This document shows positions 50,358 through 59,847 of a DNA stretch of 64,000 bases, piece by piece. The stretch spans positions 37,285 through 101,284 of the forward strand of contig NZ_JANTEZ010000008.1 in assembly GCF_024978135.1 (NCBI RefSeq), read 5' to 3'. The position numbers and the translations under genes were made by a program. The DNA comes from Herbiconiux gentiana. GTDB lineage: Bacteria; Actinomycetota; Actinomycetes; Actinomycetales; Microbacteriaceae. The notes under the pieces are model-generated. The model was given only the letters and a program-made list of their open reading frames with translations, was not told the DNA's origin and did no database searches. Positions within the stretch are counted from its first letter, which is position 1, and each line of letters opens with the position of its first letter.

Positions 50358-51049
50358 GAGCGCTCCAGCCGGAACCCGACGCCGCGGACGGTGCGGAGGG
50401 TCACCCCGCTGCCCACTGGATCGACCTTCCGGCGCAGGTAGCTGACGTACTGGTCGACGATGTTCGGGTCGGTGTGCTGGATCGAGCCCCAGATCTCCTG
50501 CAGGATCTGCTCGCGCGGAACCGTCTCGTCGACGTTCTGAGCCAGCAGCCGCAGCAGGGCGAACTCCTTCGGGCTCAGCTGCACCGGGGTGCCGCCGGCG
50601 GTGACCGCGTGGTCGTGACTGTCGACGACAAGCCCGGCGACCTCGAGGCGGGGGCTCGCCGCGACGCTCTCCCTCCGGCGGAGCGCGCGGAGGCGGGCGG
50701 CCAGTTCGGCGAACGCGAACGGCTTGACGAGGTAGTCGTCGGCGCCGGCATCCAGCCCCTTCACCCGGTCGTCGACGTCGTCGCGGGCGGTGAGCATCAG
50801 GATGATCAGGCCGGGGTCGCCGTCACGGAGCCGCCGGCAGAGCTCGAACCCCGACATGCCGGGCAGCATCACGTCGAGCATCGCCACCGCGAGGTCGCCC
50901 CGTCCGGCCCGGATGAGCGCGGAGGTGCCGTCCTGGCACCACTCCGCGTCGTAGCCCTCGTCGGCCAGGCCGCGCACCAGGAGAGGGCCGAGCTGCGTGT
51001 CGTCCTCGACGACGAGCACACGAACGGGATGGCCGGACGCTCTGCTCAT
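50354..51049 (-). CDS. OmpR-type response regulator
   Basis: A 231-residue regulator from ATG 51049. The receiver has acidic E15/D16/D17, phospho-acceptor D59 (VAMLDVMLPG) and K in LVKPFAF. The winged-helix output domain (~135-228) includes LSPKEFALLRLLAQN and YVSYLRRKVD. It is the first gene of the two-component operon and is divergent from the DedA-DUF347 operon, its likeliest target. An inverted repeat lies at 51094-51109 in the shared gap. Confidence 0.93.
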   Translation of the reverse strand: MSRASGHPVRVLVVEDDTQLGPLLVRGLADEGYDAEWCQDGTSALIRAGRGDLAVAMLDVMLPGMSGFELCRRLRDGDPGLIILMLTARDDVDDRVKGLDAGADDYLVKPFAFAELAARLRALRRRESVAASPRLEVAGLVVDSHDHAVTAGGTPVQLSPKEFALLRLLAQNVDETVPREQILQEIWGSIQHTDPNIVDQYVSYLRRKVDPVGSGVTLRTVRGVGFRLERS

Positions 51050-51093
51050 GGTGCCATTCTTCCGCGCGCGTCACGCGCGGCGGGGAGTCTGAA

Positions 51094-51109
51094 CGTTCTC
51101 TCACGAACG
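51094..51109. promoter_or_regulatory. inverted repeat in the two-component/DedA divergent gap
   Basis: cgttc-tctcac-gaacg lies between the response-regulator and DedA genes. A GC-rich hairpin (51062-51080, ccgcgcg/cgcgcgg) lies closer to the regulator start. Either could take part in shared control; unproven. Confidence 0.35.
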
Positions 51110-51185
51110 AGCCGCGATTTGGGGCGTGTTCTCGCACCTGCACTACCTAGCCTTCGAGCACGAACAGTCGACTGAAAGGGCGCGC

Positions 51186-51812
51186 GTGCTGATCCGATCC
51201 GGGGGCCTCCTCGATCCCACCGCACTCCTGGAGGGTGCGGGGCCATGGGTGCTGCCCGTGGTGATGGGGATCATCTTCATCGAGACCGGGCTGCTGTTCC
51301 CCTTCCTCCCCGGCGACTCGCTGATCTTCACCGCCGCCCTGCTGTCGGGCACGCTGGGACTGCCTCTTCCGGTCCTCGTCGCGGGCGTCGCGATTGCGGC
51401 GATCCTCGGCGACACGGTCGGGTACACCATCGGCCGCCGGTTCGGTCGGCGGCTGTTCAAGCCCGGGGCGCGCATCCTGAAGACCCGCTACCTCGAGAAG
51501 GCGGACGACTTCTTCGCCCGCTACGGGGCCCACTCGCTCGTGCTGGCCCGGTTCGTTCCCGTCGTGCGCACCTTCGTGCCGCCGGTGGTCGGCATGTCAC
51601 GGATGCCCTACCGCCGCTTCCTGCTGTGGAACGGTATCGGCGGCCTGGCCTGGGCGCTGCTGCTCGCCGTCGCCGGGTTCTACCTGGGGCGGATCCCGGC
51701 GGTCGCGGACAACGTCGATCTGATCGCGGTCGGGATCGTCGTGGTCTCGATCATCCCGATCGCCATCGCCGTCATCCGGGAACGACGGGCCGGCGAGCGC
51801 GACCATGGGTGA
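51186..51812 (+). CDS. DedA family membrane protein
   Basis: A 208-residue polytopic protein. GTG 51186, with gaaagg upstream, gives the usual DedA beginning (LLDPTALLEGAGPWVLPVVMG); the open frame from 51126 adds an atypical hydrophilic leader. Family motifs include FPFLPGDSLIFTAALL, LGDTVGYTIGRRFG, RFVPVVRTFVPPVVGMSRMPYRRF (in two reentrant regions) and the Arg/Gly-rich loops. DedA proteins act in undecaprenyl-phosphate or phospholipid flipping and membrane-potential homeostasis. It overlaps the DUF347 gene by 8 bp. Confidence 0.92.
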   Translation: MLIRSGGLLDPTALLEGAGPWVLPVVMGIIFIETGLLFPFLPGDSLIFTAALLSGTLGLPLPVLVAGVAIAAILGDTVGYTIGRRFGRRLFKPGARILKTRYLEKADDFFARYGAHSLVLARFVPVVRTFVPPVVGMSRMPYRRFLLWNGIGGLAWALLLAVAGFYLGRIPAVADNVDLIAVGIVVVSIIPIAIAVIRERRAGERDHG

Positions 51813-52569
51813 CCGCGTGCTCGTGCGCCCCGTTGCCGTCGCGAGCAAGGTTCCCCCGATCACGGTGCTGTTCTGGGTGACGAAGATCCTGACCACCGGG
51901 ATGGGCGAGACCACCTCCGACTTCGTCGTGACGACGATCGAGCCCGTCATCGGGGTCGCGATCGCGTTCGTGCTGCTCGCCGGAGCGCTGGTGCTGCAGT
52001 TCCGCACCCGCACGTACGTGCCGTGGGTGTACTGGCTCGCCGTCGTGCTGGTCAGCGTGTTCGGCACGATGGCGGCCGACGTCGTGCACGTGCAGTTCGG
52101 GGTGCCCTACGAGGTCTCGACCGCCGGGTTCGCGATCGCGCTCGCCGTGGTGTTCCTGGTCTGGCGCCGCACCGAGCACACCCTGTCGATCCACGCGATC
52201 GACACTCCCCGCCGGGAGGCCTTCTACTGGGCGGCCGTTCTCACGACGTTCGCGCTCGGTACCGCGGCCGGGGACTGGGCCGCGCACGTGCTGGGCCTCG
52301 GCTACCTCGGATCGGGGCTGCTGTTCCTCGTGGCCATCTGCATCCCCGCCGTCGCGTACACCTTCTTCTCGGCCGATGCGATCGTCACGTTCTGGGTCGC
52401 CTACATCCTGACCCGGCCGCTCGGCGCCTCCTTCGCGGACTGGCTCGGCGTCGGCCCCGACCGCGGCGGCATCGGCATAGGCACCGGACTCGTCAGCCTC
52501 GTGCTGGCGGTCGCGATCGCCGCCTGCGTCGCACTTCTCACCCGACGACACGCGAAGGCGGCATCATGA
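51805..52569 (+). CDS. DUF347 (COG4705-type) repeat membrane protein
   Basis: A 254-residue protein with about eight transmembrane segments and an internal repeat: KVPPITVLFWVTKILTTGMGET near the N-terminus, AFYWAAVLTTFALGTAAGDW in the second half, and FWVAYILTRPLGASFADWLG. Conserved acidic/aromatic positions (GETTSDF, GDWAAH) suggest a transport role, but none is established. It is translationally coupled to the DedA gene and to its own paralogue downstream (ATGA). Confidence 0.88.
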   Translation: MGDRVLVRPVAVASKVPPITVLFWVTKILTTGMGETTSDFVVTTIEPVIGVAIAFVLLAGALVLQFRTRTYVPWVYWLAVVLVSVFGTMAADVVHVQFGVPYEVSTAGFAIALAVVFLVWRRTEHTLSIHAIDTPRREAFYWAAVLTTFALGTAAGDWAAHVLGLGYLGSGLLFLVAICIPAVAYTFFSADAIVTFWVAYILTRPLGASFADWLGVGPDRGGIGIGTGLVSLVLAVAIAACVALLTRRHAKAAS

Positions 52570-53831
52570 GCGCACACGACCTCCGGGCCACCACGTCGAC
52601 TCGGCAGCTGCTGAGCAAAGTCCCCGAGATCACGATCTGGTTCTGGATCATCAAGATCCTCTGCACCACCGTCGGTGAGAGCTTCGCGGACTACATCAAC
52701 ATGGCCCTCGGGGTCGGCCTCGTACCCACCGCGATCATCTTCACCATCGTCAGCGCGTTCGTGCTCACCGTGCAGATCCGGCTCAGCCGCTACCGGCCCG
52801 CCGCCTACTGGCTCACCGTCGTCGTGATGAGCATCACCGGAACCCTCTACACCGACATCCTCACCGACCAGGCCGGGGTGCCCCTCGTGGTCAGCTCGAG
52901 CGTCTTCGCGGTCGCCCTGGCCATCGTGTTCGCGATCTGGTTCGCCCGCGAACGCACGCTCTCGATCCACAGCATCGTCACCCGGCCCCGCGAGGCGTTC
53001 TACTGGGTCGCCGTGCTCGTCACCTTCGCCCTCGGCACCGCGCTCGGCGACTGGACCCTCGAGCTCACCGGCTGGGGGCCCGGCCTGTCGATCCTGTTGC
53101 CGCTCGTGCTCATCGGCATCGTCACCGCCCTCTGGCGCTACGGCGCGAACCCGGTGCTCACCTTCTGGATCGCGTACATCCTCACCCGGCCCCTCGGCGC
53201 GAACATCGGCGACTGGCTGGGCCTCACCCCGGCAGAGGGCGGGCTCGGTCTCGGCACCTTCACCACCAGCCTGATCTTCCTCGCCGCCATCCTCGCCACG
53301 GTGATCTACCTGACCATCAGCAAGACCGACCTCGTCGAGCGAGACCGAGCAGCGGATGCGCGGCCGTCGTCGCCCCGTCGCCGCCGACTCTCCGTGCTGG
53401 CGCTCGGCCTCGTCGCCGCGGCCACGATCGGGCTCCTCGCCTTCACGAACAGTCAGCCCCACGCGAGCGCGCTGGCCGACGAAGGCCCGGGACCCAGCTG
53501 CAGCAGCGCGGCACCCCTCACCCAGGACGAGGCCACGGCCTCCGCGAAGGCGAACTTCCCCGTGTCGGACATGAACGACTTCCGCACGATCACCACCGAC
53601 ATCCTGGCTCTCGTGCAGAGCGGCGACCAGGCCGGCGCATCCGCCCGCGCCACCGACCTCGAGACCGCCTGGGACGACCGCCAGGACACCCTCAACGCGG
53701 CCGACTGCGGGGCCTGGACCTTCATCGACCAACAGATCGACCCGGTGCTCTCCTCAGTGCGCTCGCCCTCGCCCGACGCTGCCACCGAGCAGCGCGCGCT
53801 CCAGGCGCTGCTGATGACCCTCGGGGCCTGA
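52566..53831 (+). CDS. DUF347 membrane protein fused to an extracytoplasmic domain
   Basis: A 421-residue protein. Residues 1-255 repeat the architecture of the preceding gene (KVPEITIWFWIIKILCTTVGESFADY; FYWVAVLVTFALGTALGDW; FWIAYILTRPLGANIGDWLG). After a basic linker (~265-280) comes an extra transmembrane helix (LSVLALGLVAAATIGLLAFT, ~280-299) and ~120 residues of probably external sequence with a Cys pair (PSCSSA; DCGAW) and helices (DDRQDTLNAADCGAW, IDQQIDPVLSS). This C-terminal addition is absent from the paralogue and is not recognised. Last gene of the operon. Confidence 0.88.
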   Translation: MSAHDLRATTSTRQLLSKVPEITIWFWIIKILCTTVGESFADYINMALGVGLVPTAIIFTIVSAFVLTVQIRLSRYRPAAYWLTVVVMSITGTLYTDILTDQAGVPLVVSSSVFAVALAIVFAIWFARERTLSIHSIVTRPREAFYWVAVLVTFALGTALGDWTLELTGWGPGLSILLPLVLIGIVTALWRYGANPVLTFWIAYILTRPLGANIGDWLGLTPAEGGLGLGTFTTSLIFLAAILATVIYLTISKTDLVERDRAADARPSSPRRRRLSVLALGLVAAATIGLLAFTNSQPHASALADEGPGPSCSSAAPLTQDEATASAKANFPVSDMNDFRTITTDILALVQSGDQAGASARATDLETAWDDRQDTLNAADCGAWTFIDQQIDPVLSSVRSPSPDAATEQRALQALLMTLGA

Positions 53832-53925
53832 GCCCTCGGCTGCCGGGCCGCCGGGCCGCCGTCAGGCGGCACCGCCCCGCTCCCCCGACGAAGGCAGGGC
53901 TCCTCCACCGAGGCGCCCGGCCCGC

Positions 53926-54267
53926 TCAGTGCTCGTGGGCGCCCGAGAGCTTGAAGGCGAGGCGGCCGTGGGCGTAGCCGCCGCCCGCGCGGATGGCGGT
54001 TGCGACCCAGGCGGACTCGGCGAGCTCGGCCTCGGTGGCTCCTGCCTTGACGGCGTTCTGGCTGTGGGCGTCGATGCAGTAGACGCACTGGGTGGTGATG
54101 CCGACGGCGAGCGCGATGAGCTCGCGGTACTTCAGCGGGATCGCGCGGCCCTCGGGCTGGAAGACCGCGGAGTCGAACGCGGCGAAGGCGGCCAGGATGT
54201 CGGGCGTCTCCTTCTTGTAGACGGCGGTGTAGGTCTTGTCGGCGGTGCGGTCGAAGTAGTCGGCCAT
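53926..54267 (-). CDS. carboxymuconolactone decarboxylase / AhpD-like protein
   Basis: A 113-residue all-helical protein from ATG 54267. The redox motif CVYCIDAHSQNAVKAG (CxxC followed by His) is that of AhpD-type alkylhydroperoxidase reductases. It probably acts in peroxide or thiol redox chemistry. It is followed by a GC-rich convergent gap behind the DUF347 operon. Single gene. Confidence 0.9.
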   Translation of the reverse strand: MADYFDRTADKTYTAVYKKETPDILAAFAAFDSAVFQPEGRAIPLKYRELIALAVGITTQCVYCIDAHSQNAVKAGATEAELAESAWVATAIRAGGGYAHGRLAFKLSGAHEH

Positions 54268-54357
54268 GGTGGGTCCTCTCGGATGGCGGGTGAGCTGGTG
54301 GGCGGATGGTCGGGTAGTGGGAAGTAGCCGGGGGGCTGCCGGTCGGTCGGCGTCGGC

Positions 54358-55533
54358 TCAGGGGCCCGGCAGCGCATCCGCTATTCGCCGCACCGCCTCG
54401 CGCAGCAGCGGGCGCGGCATCGCGAACACGAGGCGCACGAAGCCGTCGTAGCCCGCCCCGCAGAGCGCGCCGTCGGTCACCGTCACCCCCGCCCGCAGGC
54501 CGAGGAACTCCGCCGGCGACCCCTCGATGCCGAGCCCCCGGCAGTCGAGCCAGGCGAGATATGTCGCCTCGGGCATCGCGTAGCCGACCCCCGGCGCGTG
54601 CGTCGCCAGCAGCGACCCGAGTAGCCGCCGGTTGCCGTCGAGGTACTCGACCACGTCGCCGAGCCACTCCCGCCCGTCGCGGTACGCCGCGGTCGCCGCG
54701 ATGACGCCGGGGGTCGCCGCCCCGTGCTGCACCGCGAAGCCGAAGCGCGCGTAGCGCCGCTCGTCGGCGTCGTTCGTCGTGATCAGCTGGGCCGCCTTCA
54801 GCCCGGGCACGTTCCAGGCCTTCGATGCACTGGTGCCGGTGATCGAGTGGGCGGCGGCGGCCTCCGACACGGTGGCGTACGGGATGTGCGCCCGCCCGTC
54901 GAAGCGCAGCGGCGCGTGGATCTCGTCAGCGAACACGCGCCCGCCGTTCCGCTCCACCACCTCCGCGATCGCCTCGAGTTCGGCGCGGTCGAGCGCGGTG
55001 CCCGTGGGGTTCTGCGGGTTGCACAGGACGAGCGTGCCGGCGCCTGCCCGGAAGGCCGCGTCGATCGCGTCGAGGTCGTGCCGCCAGCGCCGCCCGCGCC
55101 CGTCGCCCGTGTCGCTCACGATGCCCGGCACCTCGACCACCGGATGCCCCAGCGTCGGCGGATAGGTCAGGAACGGCATATACGCCGGCGTCGGCACGAT
55201 CACGGCCGAGCCCGGCGGCGAGAACGCCGTGACCGCCACCCCGAGGGCCGCCATCACGTCGGACACGTGGTGCACCCGGGCGGGGTCGACACGCCAGTCG
55301 TAGGCGTCGAGCATCCACTCGGCCGTGGCCTCGGCCATCGCGTGGGCGGTCGCCGGCGCCAGGTAGCCGAGCACCCCCTCGTCGAGAGCGCGGTGCAGGG
55401 CGGCGGTCACGGCGGGCGCGGTTCCGAAGTCCATCTCGGCGACCCAGGCCCCGATCGTGCCGGGGCGAAGGCTCCACTTGCGGCTCGAGGGCACGTCCAG
55501 GCGGTCGGCGGTGAGGTGGTCGAAGGGATGCAT
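54358..55533 (-). CDS. MalY/PatB-type aminotransferase (cystathionine beta-lyase)
   Basis: A 391-residue PLP enzyme from ATG 55533 (MHPFDHLTADRL). The PLP Lys is K238 in SASKAWNVPGLKAAQL; AEMDFGTAPAV, NPQNPTGTALDRAEL and VFADEIHAPLRF are MalY/PatB hallmarks. These enzymes cleave cystathionine or S-substituted cysteines to pyruvate, ammonia and thiol. It could also process the S-compounds suggested for the 24.9-29.6 kb operon, but distance makes this only a possibility. Confidence 0.9.
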   Translation of the reverse strand: MHPFDHLTADRLDVPSSRKWSLRPGTIGAWVAEMDFGTAPAVTAALHRALDEGVLGYLAPATAHAMAEATAEWMLDAYDWRVDPARVHHVSDVMAALGVAVTAFSPPGSAVIVPTPAYMPFLTYPPTLGHPVVEVPGIVSDTGDGRGRRWRHDLDAIDAAFRAGAGTLVLCNPQNPTGTALDRAELEAIAEVVERNGGRVFADEIHAPLRFDGRAHIPYATVSEAAAAHSITGTSASKAWNVPGLKAAQLITTNDADERRYARFGFAVQHGAATPGVIAATAAYRDGREWLGDVVEYLDGNRRLLGSLLATHAPGVGYAMPEATYLAWLDCRGLGIEGSPAEFLGLRAGVTVTDGALCGAGYDGFVRLVFAMPRPLLREAVRRIADALPGP

Positions 55534-55626
55534 GTCCCCGCCATCCTCGCGGGGGCCGCCGTGGTGCGCTCGCACTGTTGCGCAATGCGTCGGCAAGGCG
55601 ATCCGCCACGTCCCCACCCGCGACCG

Positions 55627-56553
55627 TCAGGGCGCCGGGATGCCCACGAGCTCCACCGACACGTCCCACAGCCGCCGCGCCTCCGCCGGGTCGCGCAGCG
55701 GCTTCCACAGCTCGCGCTCGACCGGCGGCCCGCTCAGCGTGCGCTTCGGCCCGTAGAGCCGGTCGCTCCGCACGTGCTCCCCCGTCGCGGCGAGCAGCGC
55801 GGGCAGGGCGGCGTTCTCGGGCGACCCCGCGAGGCCCAAGCGGCCGAGGGCCCCGATCAGGCGGCGCTCGGGCGGCGTGCGGTCGCGGCCGAGCGCGGGC
55901 TGGGCCGCCAGCAGGTTGGTCGGCGAGATGCCGGGGTGGGCGAGCGTGCTCCGGATGCCCCAGCCCTCCTCCCGGCTGCGGGTGTCGAGCTCGCGGGCGA
56001 ACAGTCCGTTCGCGATCTTCGACGCCGCGTAGGCCTTCATGACGTCGTAGTGGCGCTCGGAGTTGAGATCGTCCCAATCGATCGAGCCGCTGCGCGCGGA
56101 CACGCTGGTCTGGTGGGTCACCCGCCCGCCGCCCTCCCGGAGCAGGGGCAGCAGGCCCAGGGTGAGGGCGACGTGCCCGAGGTGGTTCGTGCCCAGCTGC
56201 AGCTCGAAGCCGTCGGCCGTCGTGCGGCGCTCGGGCGGGTTCATCACGCCGGCGTTGTTGACGAGCAGGTCGATCGGCCGCCCCTCGGCGGTGAGCTCGG
56301 TGACGAGGGAGGCGACCGAGGCGAGGGAGGAGAGGTCGAGCATCCGCGTGCCGACCTTCGCGCCGGCGACCTCGTCACGGATGCGCCGGGCCGCCGCGTC
56401 GCCCTTCGCGCGCGACCGCACGGGCAGCACGACCTCGGCGCCCGCCCGGGCGAGCCGGGTCGCGATGACGAGGCCGATGCCGTCGCTCGCGCCGGTGACG
56501 ACGGCGAGGCGTCCGGTCTGGTCGGGGATGGCGAGATCGTAGGTGCGTGGCAT
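55627..56553 (-). CDS. short-chain dehydrogenase/reductase
   Basis: A 308-residue Rossmann-fold oxidoreductase from ATG 56553 (ggagga upstream). The cofactor motif is TGASDGIG, structural motif NNAG and catalytic Tyr/Lys YAASK, with the Ser in HQTSVSA. The length and C-terminal region resemble WW-domain-oxidoreductase-like bacterial SDRs. It lies 167 bp behind the XRE regulator on the same strand and is its likely target. Confidence 0.92.
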   Translation of the reverse strand: MPRTYDLAIPDQTGRLAVVTGASDGIGLVIATRLARAGAEVVLPVRSRAKGDAAARRIRDEVAGAKVGTRMLDLSSLASVASLVTELTAEGRPIDLLVNNAGVMNPPERRTTADGFELQLGTNHLGHVALTLGLLPLLREGGGRVTHQTSVSARSGSIDWDDLNSERHYDVMKAYAASKIANGLFARELDTRSREEGWGIRSTLAHPGISPTNLLAAQPALGRDRTPPERRLIGALGRLGLAGSPENAALPALLAATGEHVRSDRLYGPKRTLSGPPVERELWKPLRDPAEARRLWDVSVELVGIPAP

Positions 56554-56720
56554 GGTGTCCTCCGTGGGAATGGTCGCCTGGTCGGCGGTTCCATCGTCGA
56601 ACGGTTCGGGATGCGCATCCAGGGCCTGTGGATCAGCGGCTGCGGAGGGCGCGCCTCGGCCGCCGGCCGGCACCCGGCGCGGAGGTCGCGACCGGCCGTC
56701 GACCCGAGGGCCCGACCCGG

Positions 56721-57560
56721 CTACGGCGTGAGCCGCTGCGCGCCGATCACCGCGAGCAGCTCGAGCTTCTCGTGGCTCTCGCTGCCGGGAACCGCGGTGT
56801 AGACCAGCAGCCGGTGCGACTGGTCGGGGTCGATCAGCGTCTGGCAGCTCAGCTCGAGCGCCCCGACCTCCGGGTGGTGGAACCGCTTCAGCTCGGGCGG
56901 GCGCACCCCGACCTCCTGCGTCTGCCACACCTCGCGGAACTCGGGCACCTCCTGCAGCAGCACGGCGAGCTCGGCCGCCCGCGACGACGGCCCGCGCAGG
57001 GCGACGAGCTCGCGCAGCCCTGAGGCGTACAGACGCGTCAGCCGCCGCTGCTCGTCGGCCGGGTAGGCCTCCCGGGTAGCGGGGTCGGTGAACCAGCGAT
57101 AGCCCAGGTACCGGTCGTTCCCGCGACGCTCGGTCGCGTCACCGGTGAGTGCGACGCCGAGCGGCGTCTGCCGCAGGGTCTCGCCGAGCTCGGTGACGAT
57201 CTCGGCCGGCGTGTCGACCAGGCGGTCCAGGATGCGCAGCAGCCCCGGGCTGATGTAGCCGCTCGCCGTCCCGCGCGCCGGCGGTCGGTGCCCGGCCAGT
57301 CGCAGCAGGTGATCGCGCTCGTCGAGCGTGAGGTGAAGGCCCTGCGCGATCGCGGCGACCATCTGCTCGGACGGGTGCGGGCCGGTGCCCCGCTCGAGCC
57401 GGGCGTAGTAGTCGGCCGACATGTGACTGAGGGCGGCGACCTCCTCGCGGCGGAGTCCGCCGGTGCGCCGGCGACTGCCGCGCGGCAGGCCGACATCCGC
57501 CGGCTGCAGCGTTTCCCGGCGGTGCCGCAGGAACGCGGCCAGCCCTGCACGATCGATCAC
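56721..57560 (-). CDS. XRE-type regulator with MmyB-like ligand domain
   Basis: A 279-residue regulator from GTG 57560. The N-terminal XRE HTH includes [28 protein letters not shown] (in parts), and the C-terminal MmyB-like domain contains [18 protein letters not shown] and [20 protein letters not shown]. Regulators of this kind commonly precede SDR genes, as here. The effector is unknown. Confidence 0.92.
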   Translation of the reverse strand: MIDRAGLAAFLRHRRETLQPADVGLPRGSRRRTGGLRREEVAALSHMSADYYARLERGTGPHPSEQMVAAIAQGLHLTLDERDHLLRLAGHRPPARGTASGYISPGLLRILDRLVDTPAEIVTELGETLRQTPLGVALTGDATERRGNDRYLGYRWFTDPATREAYPADEQRRLTRLYASGLRELVALRGPSSRAAELAVLLQEVPEFREVWQTQEVGVRPPELKRFHHPEVGALELSCQTLIDPDQSHRLLVYTAVPGSESHEKLELLAVIGAQRLTP

Positions 57561-57648
57561 GTCGCCCCGTTCCCTCGAGGCTCAGTTCTATCGCACCGGG
57601 CCGCGCGCAGCCACGCCCTGACGATCCACCCCTGCGCCCGAGCGGCGG

Positions 57649-57864
57649 TCAGATCCCGCCGCCCGCGCCGAATCCGCTGCGGTCGGACATCTGCCGCGCC
57701 ATCGTCGCCCGGGTGTCGGGCGCGTCGGCGGGCCGGTCGGCCGGATGCACGCGGCGCTCCACCACGTCGAGCCCGCCCCGCAGGCGCCGGCGCACGACGA
57801 GCGCGACGACCACCACGGCCACGAACACCATCAGCGCGATGACGTCGATCCAGAACGGTTCCAT
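57649..57864 (-). CDS. 71-residue membrane protein
   Basis: Starts at ATG 57864 after a strong gaggagga box. One transmembrane helix (~5-25, WIDVIALMVFVAVVVVALVV) is followed by a basic, hydrophilic tail ending in a Gly-rich sequence. It is monocistronic as far as visible. No family recognised. Confidence 0.7.
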   Translation of the reverse strand: MEPFWIDVIALMVFVAVVVVALVVRRRLRGGLDVVERRVHPADRPADAPDTRATMARQMSDRSGFGAGGGI

Positions 57865-58028
57865 GACGCTTCCTCCTCGTCGATCGTCGTGCCGTCATCC
57901 CATCATCGACGACCGTCGAAACGAGACCTCGGGATACACACCCCATGCCCAGCCGGTCGGGCGCCACCGCCGCTGCTACTGTGACCCCGTCGGGCGCCAT
58001 CGGGGAGCGGCGACAGCGGGGGGACACC

Positions 58029-59762
58029 ATGGTGGCTGCACGACGCACCGGACTGATCGGGGCGGCCATCGGCGCGCTGCTTCTGGGCGTGATCGGAGCG
58101 GTCGCGCCCGCCGCGGCCGACGACGCCCGCCCGCCGATCGACGTGGCGCTGACACCGGCCGGCGTCTCGCTCGTGGCGACCTGGAACGCCTTCGGGTACG
58201 TGCCGTCCGAGACCCGCCAGATCCACGTGACCCTTCCGCCCGAACTGCTGGACTACTCGTTGACCGGGTACTCCTGGCGGCTGTCCGGCCTCGAGTCAGA
58301 TCTCACCGGCGTGCTCCCGGCGACGCAGACCTCCTTCGACATCGACCTCCCCTTGGATCTGGATCACGCCTCGCTCCAGCTCGACGTCGTGGCTGCGACT
58401 GGCGGTGACGGGGATTCGGCGATGCTGTCGGCTCTCATCTGGCCCTCGGTGCCCGGGGTGGGAGATCCGCCGATCGTCGTCGTGGACGCGGATCTCGATC
58501 CGACGTCCTCGAAGGCGACGGGCACTCGCGAGCACGTGTTCACCGGGGAGCCTGCCGCACTGACCCTGCAGGGAGGCGACCGGATCGCGCTGAAGGGTGC
58601 CCCGGGTCTCTGGACCACCGGGCCGACCGGGGACTGGGGCGATGCGTTCGTGCATCATCAGGTCGAGGTGAGCGGGTCCAACGGTGAGCTCCCACTGGAG
58701 GCAAGCGCCTCGTCGGACGGTTCCACGCTGCTGGCCGCCATGCCCGACGACGTCAGCCGACTCCGCGCCGACACCCTCCTGGTGGCCTTCCGACCCCTGG
58801 TCAACGGCGAGAAGGTCGTGGAGTCCATCCGGTTCGACTCGCGCGTTTCGATCGAGCGGACGATCAGCGCCACGCGCGTCGACGGCGCCGACCGGTACGC
58901 CGTCGCGGCCGCCGCGTCCGCCGCCCAGTTCCCCGAGGGCGCGCCCGTGGCCTACGTCGTCACCGGCGAGGGCTTCGCCGACGCTCTCAGCGCCGGGCCG
59001 GCCGCCGCGAAGGATGGCGGGCCCCTGCTGCTGACCCACCGCGACGAGCTCACCGCCGACACCGCGGCCGAGCTGCAGCGGCTGAGTCCCGGGCGCATCG
59101 TGGTGGTGGGCGGGGAGAAGGCCGTGTCCGACGGGGTGCTCGACACGCTCGCCGGCATCGCCCCCGTTCAGCGCTTCGCCGGCGCCGACCGCTTCGCCGT
59201 CTCGCGCGCGGTGCTCGACACGGTGTTCGGCCCGGAGACCTCCGGCCTCTACCTCGCCACCGGCGCGGCGTTCCCCGACGCCTTGGCCGCGGGTGCGGCC
59301 GCCGGAGCCGCCCGGGAACCGGTGCTCGTCGTCGACGGGCGCGCATCCGCTCTCGACGACGCCACGGGAGCCGCACTGAGCGCCCTGCCCCTCGACCGGG
59401 TCGCGATCGTCGGCGGGCCCGCCGCCGTCTCGGAGGGGCTGGCCGACGACGTCGCCGCCATCGCCCCGGTGCAGCGCTACGGCGGCGCCGACCGCTTCGA
59501 GGTCGCGGCCGCCCTGAACGCGGCGGTGTTCGACTTCGCGCCCGAGGCCTTCGTCGCCACCGGGGCCGACTTCCCCGACGCCCTCGCCGGCTCGGCCTGG
59601 GCGGGGCGCACGCGCGCACCCCTCTACGTCACGCGCCCGGGCTGCCTGCCCGCGGAGGCACTCGCCGCCATGCGGGGTCAGGACGTCTCGTCGATCACGG
59701 TGCTCGGCGGCCCCCTCGCCGTCGCCGACCCGGTGCTCGCCCTCGAGACCTGCACGGGCTGA
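58029..59762 (+). CDS. secreted cell-wall-binding repeat (CWB2) protein
   Basis: A 577-residue exported protein. ATG 58029 (VAARRTGLIGAAIGALLLG) gives a signal peptide cleaved near AAA/DDARPP (~34). Residues ~35-275 are a beta-rich, unassigned region. From ~280 to the end there are three cell-wall-binding type 2 repeats, marked by RVDGADRYAVA, RFAGADRFAVS and RYGGADRFEVA and by repeated FADALSAG / FPDALAAG / FPDALAGS and IVVVGG-type strands. CWB2 modules attach proteins to wall polymers. The role of the N-terminal domain is unknown. Confidence 0.9.
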   Translation: MVAARRTGLIGAAIGALLLGVIGAVAPAAADDARPPIDVALTPAGVSLVATWNAFGYVPSETRQIHVTLPPELLDYSLTGYSWRLSGLESDLTGVLPATQTSFDIDLPLDLDHASLQLDVVAATGGDGDSAMLSALIWPSVPGVGDPPIVVVDADLDPTSSKATGTREHVFTGEPAALTLQGGDRIALKGAPGLWTTGPTGDWGDAFVHHQVEVSGSNGELPLEASASSDGSTLLAAMPDDVSRLRADTLLVAFRPLVNGEKVVESIRFDSRVSIERTISATRVDGADRYAVAAAASAAQFPEGAPVAYVVTGEGFADALSAGPAAAKDGGPLLLTHRDELTADTAAELQRLSPGRIVVVGGEKAVSDGVLDTLAGIAPVQRFAGADRFAVSRAVLDTVFGPETSGLYLATGAAFPDALAAGAAAGAAREPVLVVDGRASALDDATGAALSALPLDRVAIVGGPAAVSEGLADDVAAIAPVQRYGGADRFEVAAALNAAVFDFAPEAFVATGADFPDALAGSAWAGRTRAPLYVTRPGCLPAEALAAMRGQDVSSITVLGGPLAVADPVLALETCTG

Positions 59763-59847
59763 CGTCGGCCGACCCGGCTGTCCAGCGGTCCGGGAGACCC
59801 GGCAGGCAGACCCTGCGCCCGAGCGGCGGCCGGGATAGCGTGGAGGG

